Source of the DNA: Bacillota bacterium
GTDB lineage: Bacteria > Bacillota > Clostridia > Acetivibrionales > JAMNXU01
Direction of reading: 5' to 3'
Length of the DNA: 64,000 nucleotides
NCBI GenBank assembly: GCA_023623175.1
Contig: JAMNXU010000030.1
Location: forward strand, 20,576 to 84,575
This document shows positions 53,111-60,920 of this stretch, one piece after another (within the stretch, counting starts at the first letter, position 1; every line of letters begins with the position of its first letter). The notes under the pieces were generated by a model. The model saw only the letters and a program-made list of their open reading frames with translations, was not told the DNA's origin and ran no database searches. The translations under genes and the position numbers were made by a program.

Positions 53111-53623
53111 TTAATTGTTTGGATTAGCGTGCCGCCTGCCTTTTAACAAAATTCTCAACTGAGCAAAACAGCCGTAAAGCACTACAGCCGTCAATGCTCC
53201 GCAGGTATCGGTGAGAATATCGTAAAACTCTGTCGCCCTTCCCGGCACAAAATACTGGTGTATCTCGTCCATGAGCGCGTGGATTACGCATAACAGCAAA
53301 ACGAGCGGCACAGCCGCCCGGTACGTGCGGCCTGCCGCCCTGTATGTAACAATCGAGATCAAGGCAAGCATAAAATAGGAAAAACCATGGGCAAACTGGC
53401 GGATATAAGCATTCAAATTGTTCAGAAATAACTCGTCCTTAGCGGTATCCGGTTCTATGACTCCGATTTTTTCAGCAATTTCCGCTATTAGCCTTGAGAA
53501 ATCCGTGCTTAAATCATTGGAAATCCCACCCGGCTGATCGGACATATAAAAGATGAAAACCATCCAGAAAAAAACGGGTATCCATATCAATATTTTCCTG
53601 TATGTGCGCATATTTAAGTCCAT
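53111..53623 (-). CDS. VanZ-like family membrane protein
   Basis: 170 residues with four predicted transmembrane helices (starting about residues 10, 72, 92 and 135). The VanZ-like signature is present: IFYMSDQPGG after helix 1, QFAHGFSYFMLALI, and HALMDEIHQYFVPGRATEFYDILTD. The namesake VanZ raises teicoplanin resistance, but most relatives have no assigned role. The ATG at 53623, behind GAGGG, is preferred; the frame is open to 53683 within the upstream gene. It follows the 288-residue protein gene after 13 bases, so both are probably one transcript. Confidence 0.85.
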   Translation of the reverse strand: MDLNMRTYRKILIWIPVFFWMVFIFYMSDQPGGISNDLSTDFSRLIAEIAEKIGVIEPDTAKDELFLNNLNAYIRQFAHGFSYFMLALISIVTYRAAGRTYRAAVPLVLLLCVIHALMDEIHQYFVPGRATEFYDILTDTCGALTAVVLYGCFAQLRILLKGRRHANPNN

Positions 53624-53636
53624 GGCAGTAATTCCC

Positions 53637-54503
53637 TCAGTCGAGCTTGCCATCATAATATCCTTCCCTGAACTTTTCAACATCTATGTTCTTGTCCAGT
53701 ATATACATCTTCCTGCCGTATTTTCTGCCTATTTGCATCAGCACCTGCAGGTCATCGTCAGACAACTTGGAAAAAACAATACCCTGGATCCGTTTTATTT
53801 CCTCAATGGGCGCCTTCATGTACATGCCGTCACTGGCTACAGAAAAGATATATTTTATCTCGGACGGGCTCAGTTTGCCCAAAAGTATCGTCCCCGCGAG
53901 AATATAGTCCGATACTGCTATGTCCTTCCCCACGATGCTTTCCGCCTTTTGTTCCACTTTACCCGCGTCCACGGGAAGAGGTATGGGCGGAACGACATCA
54001 GCAAGAGAGGTCCCGGATTTTTCTCCCGGCTGTTGATTGTCGCCACCTGTCGTTGTTGAATCCTTGCCTTTTTCTGAATTATTGTTGCCACTGTTTACGT
54101 TTCCGCTTTTACCGTTTGTCCCTTTCCCATCCTGTCCACTGTCTGCAGACGATTGCTTGCTGTCCGCGCTTCCTGCAGACATTCCGTTTTTATTTGCTGC
54201 ATCACCGGAGTCACCGACCGTCGAATTGCCGGATGCATCATCATTTCCGTTAACTGCGTCCCCGGGACCAGAATCTCCGGAGTCGGCATTGTTGACGGTT
54301 GTATAAGTATTTTCACCTGACTGCCCGTTTTCTGCATCGGCATTGGCGATGTGATCCTGGTTATATTGCGACCTGCTTGCCTCAAGCATTTCATTGTACA
54401 TGGACTTATACCAGTGCCGCGCGTAAAAATACAAACCTCCGACAACCACGGCAATCGCGGTAAGTATAACAAGTATCTTGCGCGTTTTTCTTCTTTTGGC
54501 CAT
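53637..54503 (-). CDS. Membrane-anchored protein with long disordered linker, unknown family
   Basis: 288 residues. A basic start (MAKRRKTRK) is followed by one transmembrane helix (about 10-28), then about 120 residues of low complexity rich in Gly, Ser, Asn and Asp (for example GDSGPGDAVNGNDD), then an all-helical domain (about 180-288: KDIAVSDYILAGTILLGKLS, LSDDDLQVLMQIGRKYGRKM). This is the layout of an exported cell-surface domain on a flexible stalk. No family is recognised. It is upstream of the VanZ-like gene. The linker coding is repetitive, so its length may vary among strains. Confidence 0.75.
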   Translation of the reverse strand: MAKRRKTRKILVILTAIAVVVGGLYFYARHWYKSMYNEMLEASRSQYNQDHIANADAENGQSGENTYTTVNNADSGDSGPGDAVNGNDDASGNSTVGDSGDAANKNGMSAGSADSKQSSADSGQDGKGTNGKSGNVNSGNNNSEKGKDSTTTGGDNQQPGEKSGTSLADVVPPIPLPVDAGKVEQKAESIVGKDIAVSDYILAGTILLGKLSPSEIKYIFSVASDGMYMKAPIEEIKRIQGIVFSKLSDDDLQVLMQIGRKYGRKMYILDKNIDVEKFREGYYDGKLD

Positions 54504-54663
54504 CCTTTCTACCTCTCAAAGCATTTTTGGGGTTTAACTATATTTTACCTTTTCAATGCCAAAACGTAAACCTTTTTATCTTTTCCTCCAAAAAACAACC
54601 GCAGGCGTTTCGCGCTTACAACACATATCATGCGCATATAAAAATATCATACGCATATAAAAA

Positions 54664-54688
54664 GTCCGCAGGTTTTTGTCCCGCGGAC
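54664..54688 (-). terminator. Terminator of the SLH/FN3 surface protein gene
   Basis: gtccgcagg and the complementary ccgcggac arm form a hairpin whose minus-strand reading is followed by TTTTTATATG. It lies about 200 bases past the stop codon. Confidence 0.75.
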
Positions 54689-54805
54689 CAAGTGAAAATT
54701 GATATATATTAAAACATGTTGCAGTTATAAACCCGTTCAGGTTCCTGGTATTATGCGCACCAGTTTCCCGGTAATGATGCTTATTAACCCGGTGTTTCAT
54801 GAACC

Positions 54806-54845
54806 CGCTGGTTATCCGGCCGTTTGTTCAGCCGGATAGCCAGCG
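54806..54845. other. Long stem-loop directly after the SLH gene
   Basis: cgctggttatccggc (54806-54820) and gccggatagccagcg (54831-54845) pair over 15 bases with one G-U and a 10-base loop, about 40 bases downstream of the stop codon. There is no U-tract, so it is more likely an mRNA-stabilising 3' hairpin, suitable for an abundant surface protein. Confidence 0.75.
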
Positions 54846-54884
54846 ATGTCAGTTGCTTTCATTACATTGTTGAATTTCAGGTTG

Positions 54885-57326
54885 TTATTTTACAGGGCTT
54901 ATGAACTTGTTGAACAGCCTGTACATTACCGCTGCGGCTTCTTCTCTCGTGAAGTAGCCCTTCGGATTGACTATGCCCATATTGCCCTGGATAATGCCTG
55001 CGTTGACAAGCGTTGCCACGCTCTGTCTTGCGTATCCGGCTATGCGTGCGTTGTCAGTAAACTGGTTCAGCACGGATTCGTCGGTTGTCATCTTAAGCAG
55101 GCCTGTGACATCCAGTGCGCGGGCAACGATTACCATCATATCCTCGCGGGTAATGTAGCTGGTCGGATTGAATTTGCCCTGTCCGTCACCCTTGGTAATG
55201 CCGAGCTTCTTGGCAATACCTACATATTCATAGTAGTAGGTTCCGGGCTGTACATCCGGGAAGTTGCTGTCCACATCGGCTTTAAGCTCAAGGGTCGATA
55301 CCAGCAGCTTCACGAAGTCAGCTCTTGTAATATGGTATTTCGGCTGATATACCAGCGATGTTGTCGAAGTACCCTGGATAATTCCTCTTGCTGCCATTGC
55401 CTTGATTTCATTCTTAGCCCAGGATGTTGTTATATCAACAAACTCCTTGTTGTCATAAGCAACGGCGTATTTGCTCAAATGCTTCAGTACAACCTTAACC
55501 GTTCCGGTTACGAAGTCATATGCGCTGGCTTTCATCGGGACAACCTGACCCGCGTCATTGACATACCAGATTACAATCAGGTCAAGGTTGGCAAGCTCTT
55601 CAGCCGTAGGTGTGTAAGGTATGGACAGTATAATGGGCTCATTTTCATTGCTCCATGTTACTGCCTTTCCATCCACCTTGATATTCTGATCTATAACAGG
55701 CTTGTCGCCTATCTTTTCTCTGAGTGCAGGATCAGCAACCACCGAGGCATCAGCCTTGATTATTTCTACAGTTACGGTAGAAGCACTGCCCAGGTTCAAA
55801 GTCTGGAGAGCTGCGCCCGGTATTGTAACATATGCTACACCGGTCTCCAGAACTACAGCCGTGTTCTCTGCCGGTTCAGCAAAGAAGGCTGCAGGCATAT
55901 TGGCTGTTACCTGGTTTACATCTTCATCGCCGGAGAGGGCAATCGTTACTTCTTTCACTCCTGCTTCATTTACAGGCGCATTTTCAAGAGCCTTGCTGAG
56001 AGCTTCCTCATCAACATTCAGTACTGCCTTGCCGTCTTCAATCTCGGGTTCCACTACAACCATACCCGGTGTCACTGAAGGTTCCGGTGAAGCCGACGGC
56101 TCAGGAGAAGGAGTCGTCGAGGGCTCTTCACTGGGCTCCGGTGAAGGTGTTACACTCGGCTCTGGAGTAGGTGTCGGTGAAGGTGATACTGACGGTGTAG
56201 GTGTCGGCAGTATTATCACTCCGCCGTCTGAGCTGTAAGGTGTTGCGCTTACAGTGGCAGATTCAGCACCCAAAATATCACCTTTGTTGGAATATGCCGC
56301 CTGGACTTTAAAGGAATACGGGATACCGTTTGAAAGACCGGATACTGTAGCGCTGGTTCCGGTTACCCATAATGTATTTGTAAGACTGCCTATGCCATAG
56401 CTTACAAGGTATTTTTCAGCACCCTGCACTGGGGACCAGGAAAGATTTACGTAACCATCCCCGGCTGTCGGAGTAACATTGGCCGGTGCCGGCAACTTGA
56501 GCACGCCTGCGATCTTGAACGCGTCGAGAGCATCGCTGAAGCTGACCGTTCCGTTAATAATGAACGAATTTATCTTTACAATCGCAAGGGTGGCTGCAGC
56601 CTTGTAAACGTTTTCTGCAAATGCATTCAGATCGTTGATAGAAGAATAATTATCAGGCAATTCCAGGGCGGACCTTAACTCAGCGGGAACTTCTTGAATA
56701 GCTGCGTTATACGCTTCTGCCACCGCATCAGGATCAAGACCTTTTACATAATTGACCAGCCTGGTTACAATCACGGGCGTGAAGGAAGTATCTGCACTAA
56801 ATGTAGTCCCGCTGTATGTAACAAACTGCTGCCGGTAATTGTCAATTATAAACTGGAACAATGCTCCGTTAGAAGCATCTTCAGGCAATCCCAGGGCCAG
56901 TCGTACGTGCTTGCCCGCAGGGACGCTCGAATGTGATGTAAATACTCTATAGAGTTCGCCAATTACACCTTTGAACTCAATAACCTTATTTAAAATATTG
57001 TAGATGTTCTCCTTGGATATTTTACCGTCGCCTGCGCTGCCTCCGCTTTCAACAACGTAATCCGACCAATTAAGACCTTCCGAAATGAAAATGCTCTTCA
57101 CATCAGAGTACATCTTGTCTACGGTTACTTCCGAAGGATTGTCTGCATAAACAAGAACAGTGTCCCAAATAGCCCGCATCAACTGAAATTTTACGTTGTC
57201 GGGAAGTTCGTTAAGTCTTCTCATTACATCAGCCACGTCACCAGAATCGGAATATACCGTTATGGGCATTAGCTGCGTAATGACGATCGCCATTACCACA
57301 AAAAGCGCCAATAGCTTTTTCTTCAT
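54885..57326 (-). CDS. S-layer-anchored surface protein with FN3 and three SLH domains
   Basis: 813 residues. Signal peptide (MKKKLLALFVVMAIVITQLM, then PITVYS), an uncharacterised helical region (about 28-275), one fibronectin type III domain (about 279-365: GDGYVNLSWSPVQGAEKYLV), a Pro/Thr/Ser/Glu linker (about 374-420), a beta-rich domain (about 425-625), and three SLH repeats (about 630-813) ending in REEAAAVMYRLFNKFI. SLH domains bind pyruvylated secondary cell-wall polysaccharide. The function of the exposed region is unknown; no enzyme motif is seen. The gene has a strong promoter and a 264-base structured leader and is followed by a stabilising hairpin, so high expression is likely. 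Confidence 0.92.
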   Translation of the reverse strand: MKKKLLALFVVMAIVITQLMPITVYSDSGDVADVMRRLNELPDNVKFQLMRAIWDTVLVYADNPSEVTVDKMYSDVKSIFISEGLNWSDYVVESGGSAGDGKISKENIYNILNKVIEFKGVIGELYRVFTSHSSVPAGKHVRLALGLPEDASNGALFQFIIDNYRQQFVTYSGTTFSADTSFTPVIVTRLVNYVKGLDPDAVAEAYNAAIQEVPAELRSALELPDNYSSINDLNAFAENVYKAAATLAIVKINSFIINGTVSFSDALDAFKIAGVLKLPAPANVTPTAGDGYVNLSWSPVQGAEKYLVSYGIGSLTNTLWVTGTSATVSGLSNGIPYSFKVQAAYSNKGDILGAESATVSATPYSSDGGVIILPTPTPSVSPSPTPTPEPSVTPSPEPSEEPSTTPSPEPSASPEPSVTPGMVVVEPEIEDGKAVLNVDEEALSKALENAPVNEAGVKEVTIALSGDEDVNQVTANMPAAFFAEPAENTAVVLETGVAYVTIPGAALQTLNLGSASTVTVEIIKADASVVADPALREKIGDKPVIDQNIKVDGKAVTWSNENEPIILSIPYTPTAEELANLDLIVIWYVNDAGQVVPMKASAYDFVTGTVKVVLKHLSKYAVAYDNKEFVDITTSWAKNEIKAMAARGIIQGTSTTSLVYQPKYHITRADFVKLLVSTLELKADVDSNFPDVQPGTYYYEYVGIAKKLGITKGDGQGKFNPTSYITREDMMVIVARALDVTGLLKMTTDESVLNQFTDNARIAGYARQSVATLVNAGIIQGNMGIVNPKGYFTREEAAAVMYRLFNKFISPVK

Positions 57327-57356
57327 ATTATTACCCCCTCCGTAAAAGGTACATGG

Positions 57357-57437
57357 TTTTCGCCTTGTGCTATAATCCGCACGGTCGCTATAACCGGCAA
57401 ATGCTTTTATCTCACCCCCGTGGCTTAAAGCCTGGGG
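57357..57437 (-). promoter_or_regulatory. Structured 5' leader of the SLH gene (unidentified RNA element)
   Basis: Read on the minus strand, CCCC-aggctttaagcc-CGGGGG (57437-57415) forms a nested hairpin. It is followed by a three-way-junction-like fold (57402-57357): TTTGCC closes with GGCGAAA around two hairpins, GGT-tatagcg-ACC and GTGC-ggattata-GCAC, whose loops share the word TTATAGC or its like. No riboswitch class is recognised. The gap 57327-57867 contains no gene; the part beyond the promoter (57628-57867) is AT-rich with nothing else recognised. Confidence 0.5.
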
Positions 57438-57598
57438 ATTACATAACTGTTTGTCCTTGATCCTGTACTCGTCACCCGGCTTATTATTCTCAAAGAGATT
57501 TTTAAGTCTGATGCCTCAACTTAACTGCTGCTCCGCACAATGGCTGAAATAATGTGAATTATGATTTATTTTGGAAAAACTTGTCCTTACAAAGTAAA

Positions 57599-57627
57599 AT
57601 TATAGCAAATTAAGTATAGCCCTTCAA
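57599..57627 (-). promoter_or_regulatory. Strong sigma-A promoter of the SLH surface protein gene
   Basis: On the minus strand TTGAAG (57627-57622), 17 bases, a perfect TATAAT (57604-57599). The transcript would start near 57592, giving a leader of about 265 bases. Confidence 0.85.
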
Positions 57628-57867
57628 GTTAATCTAGAAAAAAATCTAAATTTTCTCAAAATAATCTACAGGCTCTGCCAAAATCCTGAATAATTCGATC
57701 CGCCATCCCTCAAAAGCAGTTAATCTAAAAATTCTTTAAAAGTTCCCTTATGTAAGGGTTTTCTTTACAAGCCATTCTTTAACAGCCACTCTATAATCCG
57801 CTCTATAAATCACCCTATACCCCGTAATTTCTTGAAAACGGCTCAATAATCCTCTTCAAAACAGGCA

Positions 57868-58632
57868 TTATGAATATCTCGCTTTTTTTTTCACCTCAAC
57901 AGGCGTTCCCGTATCAATCTCGCGGTTGTCCAGGACAGCCCGGCCGTTGTCAACAATCAGCCTGCGCGCCTCGGACCTGCCAAACTCCCTGGTGATCATT
58001 TCAAAGACCGAAGCGAGCCTGGGCGACCGCCCCCTGCATGTGTGGGCATCGGAAGCAATAAAGTGAACCATGTCGTGCCTGATGAATATCAACGCCGTTT
58101 CCCTGATTTTCCGGCCGAATAGTCCCCTGAGGCTCGATGAATTGACCTGGGCAAGGGCTCCCGCCTCAACGAGTTCCTTGAGCGTATTGGGCTTTGCCAC
58201 CAGGGCCCTGTTCCTCTCGGGATGGGCTATTATCGGCACGTAACCCCTCAGCCTGAGTTCATATATTACCTCCCTCGTGTACTCGGGTATGCTCATCATC
58301 GGCAATTCAACAAGCACGTAGGAGGAATTGTTCAATGTGCAAACCGATCCGTTTTCCACCAGGTCCGGCAGTGACGGATCAATAAATACCTCGCTGCCCG
58401 GATACAGGTTGATTTTTATTCCTTTTGCCCTGCTTAGCTCGTATAATTCTGAGTATCTTTTCAGAACAATTTCCCTGACGTTGTTAATCGAGCCGGGTAT
58501 GAAGTGAGGCGTGAGCACAATATCCGTTATGCCGTCCTCTTCGGCCATTTTGAGCATCCTCACAGAGGTTTCGACACTGTCGGCGCCGTCATCCACACCC
58601 GAAATTATGTGAGTATGCAAATCAATCATCAT
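57868..58632 (-). CDS. CpsB/YwqE-family tyrosine-protein phosphatase (PHP domain)
   Basis: 254 residues of the PHP metal-dependent phosphatase family: DLHTHIISGVDDGADS (metal ligands at the start), LTPHFIPG, GSEVF, AHPERN and SDAHTCRGRSP. Such enzymes dephosphorylate the tyrosine cluster of the CpsD/YwqD kinase, controlling export of capsule or exopolysaccharide. Start codons ATG 58632 and ATG 58629 overlap the cpsD-like stop codon (overlap 11 bases), so translation is coupled. Order on this strand: CpsC-like, CpsD-like, CpsB-like. Confidence 0.94.
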   Translation of the reverse strand: MMIDLHTHIISGVDDGADSVETSVRMLKMAEEDGITDIVLTPHFIPGSINNVREIVLKRYSELYELSRAKGIKINLYPGSEVFIDPSLPDLVENGSVCTLNNSSYVLVELPMMSIPEYTREVIYELRLRGYVPIIAHPERNRALVAKPNTLKELVEAGALAQVNSSSLRGLFGRKIRETALIFIRHDMVHFIASDAHTCRGRSPRLASVFEMITREFGRSEARRLIVDNGRAVLDNREIDTGTPVEVKKKARYS

Positions 58633-59365
58633 ATACTACCCTCTTCTGCTTTTTTCTTACTTTCCTTGCTGTTTTTGAGTCGCTGTCCTCTCCATAATAA
58701 TAGTAATAGTAATAATAATGATTGCCTGCGTTCTTGATAAGCTTATTGAGCACAACACCAACAATGTTGGCATTGACCTTTTCGAGGAGTTCCTTTGACC
58801 TTTTTGCAGCGTCAATTTTCACAATTCCCGACGCAACAACGAGAATTGTCCCGTCCACAATGGTGGAGAGAATGGCTGCGTCTGTCACGGAACCCACCGG
58901 AGGAGAGTCCAGCAAAATGTAGTCGTAACCTTCTGAAACCTTAGCAAGAAACTGTTTCATCCTCTGGGAAGCAAGCAGTTCCGAGGGATTGGGCGGAATC
59001 GGACCCGCAGTAATTAAATCAATATTTTGTATCTCTGTTCTTCTAAGATAAAGTTTATAATCATAGTTTTGGGCCAGTATGTTGGTCAGCCCGGAGGTAT
59101 TCCCAACTCCGAATACCTTGTGCACTTTCGGTTTTCTCAGGTCAGCGTCAATGATGAGCACCCTGCTGCCTGACTGGGCAAGTGTCACGGCAAGATTGCA
59201 GATCGTGGTTGTCTTTCCCTCCGAGGGACCGGAACTTGTAATTACAAGACTCTTTAAAGGCTTGTCCACACTGGAAAACTGTATATTCGTCCTCAGGACC
59301 CTGTAAGCTTCAGATATCGGAGACTTAGGCGCCGACTGAGCTACGAGGCTTTTGTCGTCAATCAT
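58622..59365 (-). CDS. CpsD/YwqD-family tyrosine kinase with octa-tyrosine tail
   Basis: 247 residues of the bacterial tyrosine (BY) kinase family. Walker A SSGPSEGKTTT (about 43-53), Walker A' VLIIDADLRKPKVH (about 74-87) and Walker B DYILLDSPPVGS (about 150-161) are intact. The C-terminal region has an unbroken run of eight Tyr (about 221-228), the expected autophosphorylation cluster, which in relatives is usually interrupted. It pairs with the separate CpsC-like membrane adaptor. GAGGGGG lies 6 bases before ATG 59365. It controls polysaccharide chain length or export. Confidence 0.94.
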   Translation of the reverse strand: MIDDKSLVAQSAPKSPISEAYRVLRTNIQFSSVDKPLKSLVITSSGPSEGKTTTICNLAVTLAQSGSRVLIIDADLRKPKVHKVFGVGNTSGLTNILAQNYDYKLYLRRTEIQNIDLITAGPIPPNPSELLASQRMKQFLAKVSEGYDYILLDSPPVGSVTDAAILSTIVDGTILVVASGIVKIDAAKRSKELLEKVNANIVGVVLNKLIKNAGNHYYYYYYYYGEDSDSKTARKVRKKQKRVVYDD

Positions 59366-59384
59366 TTAAAACCCCCTCAAAGAG

Positions 59385-59530
59385 AAGTCTGCAATAAATT
59401 GCATCATAAATCTTAAAAATTGCATCGGCAATTACAGCAAAAACTCCAACAAAAATTATTGCAATAATTACTTCAAAACTTACTACAGAAATTACAGCTA
59501 TCCAGGCTGCAACAGAAAATTCGACATATT
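59385..59530. repeat. Degenerate caattacagaaat-type tandem array between cpsC- and cpsD-like genes
   Basis: About ten imperfect units of a ~15-base word (attacagcaaaaactcc, aattacttcaaaactt, aattacagct and similar) fill most of the 294-base gap. No gene. It lies inside what is otherwise an operon. Confidence 0.7.
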
Positions 59531-59659
59531 GTCGCATAATTATACAAAAATTATATGCTAAAATTTAATAAATTTCAAATTGTACTAAACTTAATTTAAT
59601 TTGTAAAATACTTAAAAAAATCGGCAAGCCATCTGCCGACAATCCGGTTAATCGTTCTG

Positions 59660-60334
59660 TCAATTGCTCTTGAACACCGGGATTGTGCCAATTACAGGCA
59701 GTTCGAGATATTTCTCCACGTCTTCCGGCGTCTTGAGAGTATCATCAAAATATTCAATTACGAAAATAATGCCAAAGCCAAGCATCAGGCCCAATACAGC
59801 GGCTATGGCCATGTTCATCATTTTATTGGGCTTAACCGGGGAGTTCGGCATAACAGCCCTGTCGATTATCTGGACATTTTCAATTTTCATTACATCGACG
59901 ACTACTTCACTGAAAACCTCGGCCACCTTGTCGGCTATTTTCCTCGCCATCTGCGGGTCCGGATGCTGGGCCGTTATTTCGATAAGCCTTGTATCTTTAA
60001 CGGAGTTGACGCTAATGCTTTTTGCAAGCTCCGTTGCGGTTATGTCCTCAAGACCGAGCTCGTTGATAACCCTGTAGGATACCATCCTGCTCTTGACGAG
60101 CTCCCTGTAGTCATTTACCAGCTGTGCGCCCATGAGCAGGTCGTTGTATCCTAATGATGAATTGGGGTCCTGGTGCCTGCCGACATAGATGGTTGTATCC
60201 GCCTGGTAAATGGAAACGGCTATGAAAAATGAATACACTGCCGCCGCTCCTATGATGACAACAGTTGTAACAAGCAGAATCCACCATTGCCTCAGGACAA
60301 TATTAAACAGGCTTTTCAGATCCAATTCTTCCAT
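59660..60334 (-). CDS. CpsC/YwqC-like chain-length determinant (Wzz) membrane protein
   Basis: 224 residues: N-terminal helix (about 18-40), extracellular Wzz domain, a Pro-rich motif (PNSPVKPNKMMN) leading to a second helix (about 175-197), and a short cytoplasmic tail. This is the Gram-positive CpsC type that activates the CpsD tyrosine kinase and modulates polysaccharide length. It is first in the gene set CpsC-CpsD-CpsB. GAGGG lies 5 bases before ATG 60334. No glycosyltransferase or polymerase genes follow in this window. Confidence 0.92.
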   Translation of the reverse strand: MEELDLKSLFNIVLRQWWILLVTTVVIIGAAAVYSFFIAVSIYQADTTIYVGRHQDPNSSLGYNDLLMGAQLVNDYRELVKSRMVSYRVINELGLEDITATELAKSISVNSVKDTRLIEITAQHPDPQMARKIADKVAEVFSEVVVDVMKIENVQIIDRAVMPNSPVKPNKMMNMAIAAVLGLMLGFGIIFVIEYFDDTLKTPEDVEKYLELPVIGTIPVFKSN

Positions 60335-60920
60335 CCAATCCCTCTTTCAGATTCAACTGATAATATTTTGCTTGCCAAATTTCTTTCTTTTTCTTTCTTT
60401 TACAACCACTTTTCACATAATAACATTTTGTTAATTTCCATACAATAGGAAACATGTACTATATGGATTTTTTTATATAAAATTAACAAATTTCAATCTG
60501 TTTTTTCTGCATAATACACAATTTTTCTTGAATTTTTATACTTCATAATTCGAAATATGCGTTTTTTTGTCTGAAGGCCACGGGTAATTCGTCCTAAGAC
60601 CATTGACTCATATACCCCGGGACCATATCGTGCAATCGATTATTCGCGCACTCGCGGGACACGGCAGGGACACGGGGACGGTTCTCCTGTCCCACTTCGG
60701 GACAAGGGGACGCTCTCTCGGGACACGGGGACGGTTCTCCTGTCCCACTCCCTTGCCCGGGACACATGGACAATTTCCCTTTCTCACTCTCCTGCCAATT
60801 GAACATGGAGACAGTTTTTCTGTCCCCAATTCATTCACAAAGTCATTCACACAAGTTCATGAGCACATTAATTGAATAAGCACATAAATTGGATAATAGA
60901 TTATTCATTCATTCGTAAGA
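60335..60920. other. Gene-free gap containing the largest dispersed-repeat cluster
   Basis: No gene. From 60335 to 60600 it is AT-rich sequence in which promoters for the cpsC-like gene may lie, but none stands out. The repeats at 60655-60830 follow, then an AT-rich tail with attcattca words up to the flavodiiron gene stop. Confidence 0.6.
60655..60830 (+). repeat. Dispersed palindromic repeat cluster, about 5 copies
   Basis: One copy (about 60655-60695) with a duplicated start, a truncated copy (about 60697-60720), a full copy (60720-60748), a diverged copy (about 60757-60785) and a remnant (about 60800-60826). All run in the plus orientation like the other clusters. Sequence decay rises from the middle outward. 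Confidence 0.88.

Larger units (their letters stand above)
54504..54884. other. Gene-free region with two strong hairpins
   Basis: No gene. It holds the terminator and the 15-base stem-loop listed separately, and a doubled catatcatgcgcatataaaa word at about 54625-54662. Confidence 0.6.

Noticed and set aside
54846..56078. 410-codon plus-strand open frame
   Set aside because: Antisense to the SLH domains and Pro/Ser-rich linker of the surface protein; Cys/Tyr-rich composition typical of a shadow frame.
57357..57437. c-di-GMP-II riboswitch in the SLH leader
   Set aside because: A gaccgtgc word matches the 3' end of that class, but the complementary 5' strand and the other conserved elements are missing.
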